A stretch of DNA of 64,000 nucleotides from Burkholderia cenocepacia. GTDB lineage: Bacteria; Pseudomonadota; Gammaproteobacteria; Burkholderiales; Burkholderiaceae. Below are positions 61,720-64,000 of the stretch, one piece after another. The stretch lies in NCBI RefSeq assembly GCF_900446215.1, contig NZ_UAQZ01000014.1, positions 124,001 to 188,000 on the forward strand. The letters are read 5' to 3'. Position numbers and translations under genes: made by a program. The notes below the pieces were generated by a model. The model saw nothing but the letters and a program-made list of their open reading frames with translations. It made no database searches and was not told the DNA's origin. How positions within the stretch are numbered: position 1 is the first letter of the stretch; each line of letters starts with the position of its first letter.

Positions 61720-63195
61720 TCACTGGAACCAGTGTTCACGTGCTTTCATGATCAACGCCTTAGCGGCATCCTCTTCCATCCCGGTCATGTCGACCAGTTC
61801 ATCTACAGCCAGCTCGGCGAGATCGTCGCGCGTCTGCACGGCGTGTTCGGCCAGCTTCGCGAGCAGCTCCGGCGTGATGCCGTCGAGGCTCTTGAGATCC
61901 AGCGCTGCGTTCTCGACCTTTTCTTCGTTCGCGATGGCCATCGTCAACAGCGCGTCGCGTGCGCGGTTGCGCAGTTCGTGCACGGTGTCCTCGTCGAACG
62001 CTTCGATTTCGAGCATTTCGTTGAGCGGCACGTACGCGATCTCTTCGAGGCTCGTGAAGCCTTCGTCGATCAGGATGTCGGCAACTTCTTCGTCGACGTC
62101 GAGGCGCGCCATGAACAGTGCACGCAGCCGGTCGCGCTCTTCACCCTGCTTCAGGGCGGATTCGTCCGGCGTCATGATGTTGATCTGCCAGCCGGTCAGT
62201 TCGCCGGCAAGGCGAACGTTCTGACCGCTGCGGCCGATCGCGACAGCCAGTTCGTTCTCGTCGACGACGACGTCCATCGAATGCTTTTCTTCATCGACGA
62301 CGATCGACTGGACGGCTGCCGGCGCGAGCGCGCCGATCACGAACTGGGCGGGATCCTCCGACCATAGCACGATGTCGATGTTTTCGCCACCGAGCTCGTT
62401 GCGCACGGCCTGCACGCGCGAACCGCGGATGCCGACGCAGGTGCCGATCGGATCGATCCGCTTGTCGTATGCGATGACGCCGATCTTCGCGCGCACGCCC
62501 GGGTCGCGGGCAGCCGCCTTGATCTCGAGCAGGCCCTGTTCGATTTCCGGCACTTCCATCTCGAACAGCTTCATCAGGAATTCGGGCGCCGTACGCGACA
62601 GCTCGATCTGCGGGCCGCGCGCGGTGCGGTCGACCTTCGCGATGTACGCACGCACGCGGTCGCCCACGCGCAGGTTTTCCTTCGGGATCAGCTGATCGCG
62701 GCGCAGCAGCGCCTCGACGCGGCCCGATTCGACGATGAAGTTGCCCTTGTCGAGGCGCTTCACCGTACCCGTCATGATCTTTTCGCCACGCTCGAGGTAG
62801 TCGTTCAGGATCTGCTCGCGCTCCGCGTCGCGCACCTTCTGCAGGATCACCTGCTTCGCGGCCTGCGCGCCGATGCGACCGAACTCGATCGACGGAACGG
62901 GTTCCTCGACATACTCGCCGACTTCGACGTCGGGCTTCTGCTCACGTGCTTCGAACAGCAGGATCTCGCGATCCGGCTCCTGCAAGCCTGCCTCGTCGGG
63001 CACGACGAGCCAGCGACGGAAGGTTTCGTGCTCGCCGCTTTCGCGATCGATATGGACGCGGATTTCGGCGCCTTCGTCGAACAGCTTCTTGGAAGCGGAC
63101 GCGAGCGCAGCCTCGAGGGCGCCCAGCACCACATCCTTGTCGACGTTTTTCTCGCGCGCCAGCGCATCCACCAGCATCAACACTTCGCGACTCAT
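61720..63195 (-). CDS. nusA: Transcription termination/antitermination factor NusA
   Basis: A 491-aa RNA-polymerase-associated factor. Domains in order: N-terminal domain (1-125), S1 (about 135-200), two KH domains (about 205-345, RIDPIGTCVGIRGSRVQAVRNEL) and two C-terminal acidic helix-hairpin repeats (about 360-491). The start overlaps the rimP stop by one base (TAATG), so the two are translationally coupled. Confidence 0.96.
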   Translation of the reverse strand: MSREVLMLVDALAREKNVDKDVVLGALEAALASASKKLFDEGAEIRVHIDRESGEHETFRRWLVVPDEAGLQEPDREILLFEAREQKPDVEVGEYVEEPVPSIEFGRIGAQAAKQVILQKVRDAEREQILNDYLERGEKIMTGTVKRLDKGNFIVESGRVEALLRRDQLIPKENLRVGDRVRAYIAKVDRTARGPQIELSRTAPEFLMKLFEMEVPEIEQGLLEIKAAARDPGVRAKIGVIAYDKRIDPIGTCVGIRGSRVQAVRNELGGENIDIVLWSEDPAQFVIGALAPAAVQSIVVDEEKHSMDVVVDENELAVAIGRSGQNVRLAGELTGWQINIMTPDESALKQGEERDRLRALFMARLDVDEEVADILIDEGFTSLEEIAYVPLNEMLEIEAFDEDTVHELRNRARDALLTMAIANEEKVENAALDLKSLDGITPELLAKLAEHAVQTRDDLAELAVDELVDMTGMEEDAAKALIMKAREHWFQ

Positions 63196-63653
63196 TATTT
63201 GCGGCTCCTAAAGTCAACTTGCGGAATCAGGCGGGCTTTGTCGATATCGGCCAGCGTGAAATCCAGCATGGCTGCCTCGCCCTTCTTCCCCTCAAATTCC
63301 AAACCGATCGTTTCGCCATTCGGCGCGTGCAGAATGCCCCGGTACGTCTTGCGCCCGTCCAGCGGCTTTTTCAAGGTCACGGAAACTTCGCTGCCGGCGA
63401 AGCGCTCGAAGTCGGCCAGCTTCTTCAACGGGCGGTCGAGCCCCGGGGACGAGACTTCGAGCCGTTCGTAATCGATATTTTCGACCGTCAAGACGTGCTG
63501 GAGCTGACGCGTAACCTTTTCGCAGTCATCGAGCGAGATGCCGGCAGGCTGATCGATATAGATGCAAAGCATGCCGCGCCCGGTGCGCTCGAGTTCCACC
63601 AGCTCGTAGCCGAGCCCGGTGACCGTGGTTTCTATCAGTTCCGTCAGTTGCAC
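63195..63653 (-). CDS. rimP: Ribosome maturation factor RimP
   Basis: A 152-aa 30S assembly factor. The N-terminal domain holds VTGLGYELVELE and CIYIDQPAGISLDDCEKVTRQL (about 33-55), then VSSPGLDRPLKKLADF; the C-terminal SH3-like part follows. It is the first gene of rimP-nusA-infB-rbfA-truB. Confidence 0.95.
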   Translation of the reverse strand: MQLTELIETTVTGLGYELVELERTGRGMLCIYIDQPAGISLDDCEKVTRQLQHVLTVENIDYERLEVSSPGLDRPLKKLADFERFAGSEVSVTLKKPLDGRKTYRGILHAPNGETIGLEFEGKKGEAAMLDFTLADIDKARLIPQVDFRSRK

Positions 63654-64000
63654 AGTGTCCTCTCAGGTGTTCGCGCCCGCCGCTCGCGATTCACCCGCGG
63701 GCGCGCGCCTTAGCCGGCGCAGGAAGCGCTACCCGAGATGCCTAACCGTTTCAGCAAAAAAAAATGGGCGGAACGCCCATCTTCTTACTGGTGGTCGCAC
63801 CTGAGCCGCACATTGAATCCGTACGCCCAGCGACTCCGCGATTATAGCGATTTTTGGCGCAAACGCCAAGCCAGCCGGTAAAAGCAGCGCGTCGACAGCC
63901 TTTACGGACCAAAAATGCGAAATCGGGCTACCCGATCGACCGGGACTCCCGTGCCGCGCCGGTGATCGTCGTTGTCGCGGCACGCGACACGGATCAGCCG
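63654..64000 (-). promoter_or_regulatory. rimP operon leader: sigma-70 promoter, short leader and terminator
   Basis: On the minus strand TTGGCG (63864-63869) and TATAAT (63841-63846) are 17 bp apart, a strong promoter. Transcription would start near 63834 and meet an intrinsic terminator 50-80 nt later (63756-63780), still 100 bp before rimP. No gene is credible in this 347-bp stretch; an 84-codon minus frame across the promoter has no ribosome site or conserved look. Confidence 0.75.
63756..63780 (-). terminator. Intrinsic terminator in the rimP leader
   Basis: On the minus strand ATGGGCG-TTC-CGCCCAT is followed by a run of nine T's. The stem is short but with a full U tract. It lies downstream of a strong promoter and upstream of rimP, so it is either an attenuator or the end of a small RNA. 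Confidence 0.85.

Noticed and set aside
63729..63983. 84-codon minus-strand frame upstream of rimP
   Set aside because: It runs across a strong promoter and a terminator, has no ribosome site and no recognisable sequence.

Overview
The window is a high-GC, tightly packed stretch of a Burkholderia chromosome, most likely chromosome 1 of the Burkholderia cepacia complex. This is inferred from the gene order and from three marker combinations: a long second Hfq (Hfq2) beside a tad pilus locus, an odhA-odhB-lpdA cluster, and the rimP-nusA-infB-rbfA-truB order. No database was searched.

Layout. 1-4314 (minus): an N-acetylmuramoyl-L-alanine amidase lipoprotein cut by the window edge, rlmB and rnr. 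4500-6400: three near-identical tRNA-Leu(CAG) cassettes, each with its own promoter and terminator, with an orphan SsuA-like binding protein between copies 1 and 2. 6565-12633 (plus): a sugar operon of a ROK regulator, RbsA-, RbsC- and RbsB-type ABC transporter parts and a PfkB kinase, preceded by a perfect palindrome that overlaps its promoter. 12667-17219: a SulP transporter, a ParB-like protein, a GNAT acetyltransferase and an MFS carrier. 17435-21115: a PsrA-like regulator, fadD and a DUF1571 protein. 21143-23078: a small secreted protein, hfq2 and a DUF2968 protein.

23133-35815 (minus) is a complete tad/flp pilus locus, read flp-tadV-tadE-rcpC-rcpA-tadZ-tadA-tadB-tadC-tadD-DUF3613-tadG. 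Its last gene encodes a VpsR-like sigma-54 activator. A 677-bp AT-rich regulatory region (35816-36492) separates it from a divergent plus-strand unit: two paralogous glycine/threonine/serine-repeat lipoproteins and an orphan TpsB/ShlB-type outer-membrane transporter. This unit has a consensus sigma-54 promoter (TGGCACGACAGTTGCA, 36415-36430) with inverted and direct GTTACG/CGTAAC motifs upstream. The activator, sigma-54 promoter, repeat lipoproteins and TpsB pore, all beside the Tad pilus, are the best candidate here for an under-described surface or biofilm system.

The rest is mostly housekeeping: a DUF2147 protein, a truncated IS5-like transposase, zapE, the 2-oxoglutarate dehydrogenase genes lpdA/odhB/odhA, and typA. 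A MarR-regulated EmrAB/NodT-type tripartite efflux operon follows. The last block is truB, rbfA, infB, nusA and rimP, whose leader (63755-63869) combines a strong promoter with an intrinsic terminator and looks like an attenuator or a short RNA gene.
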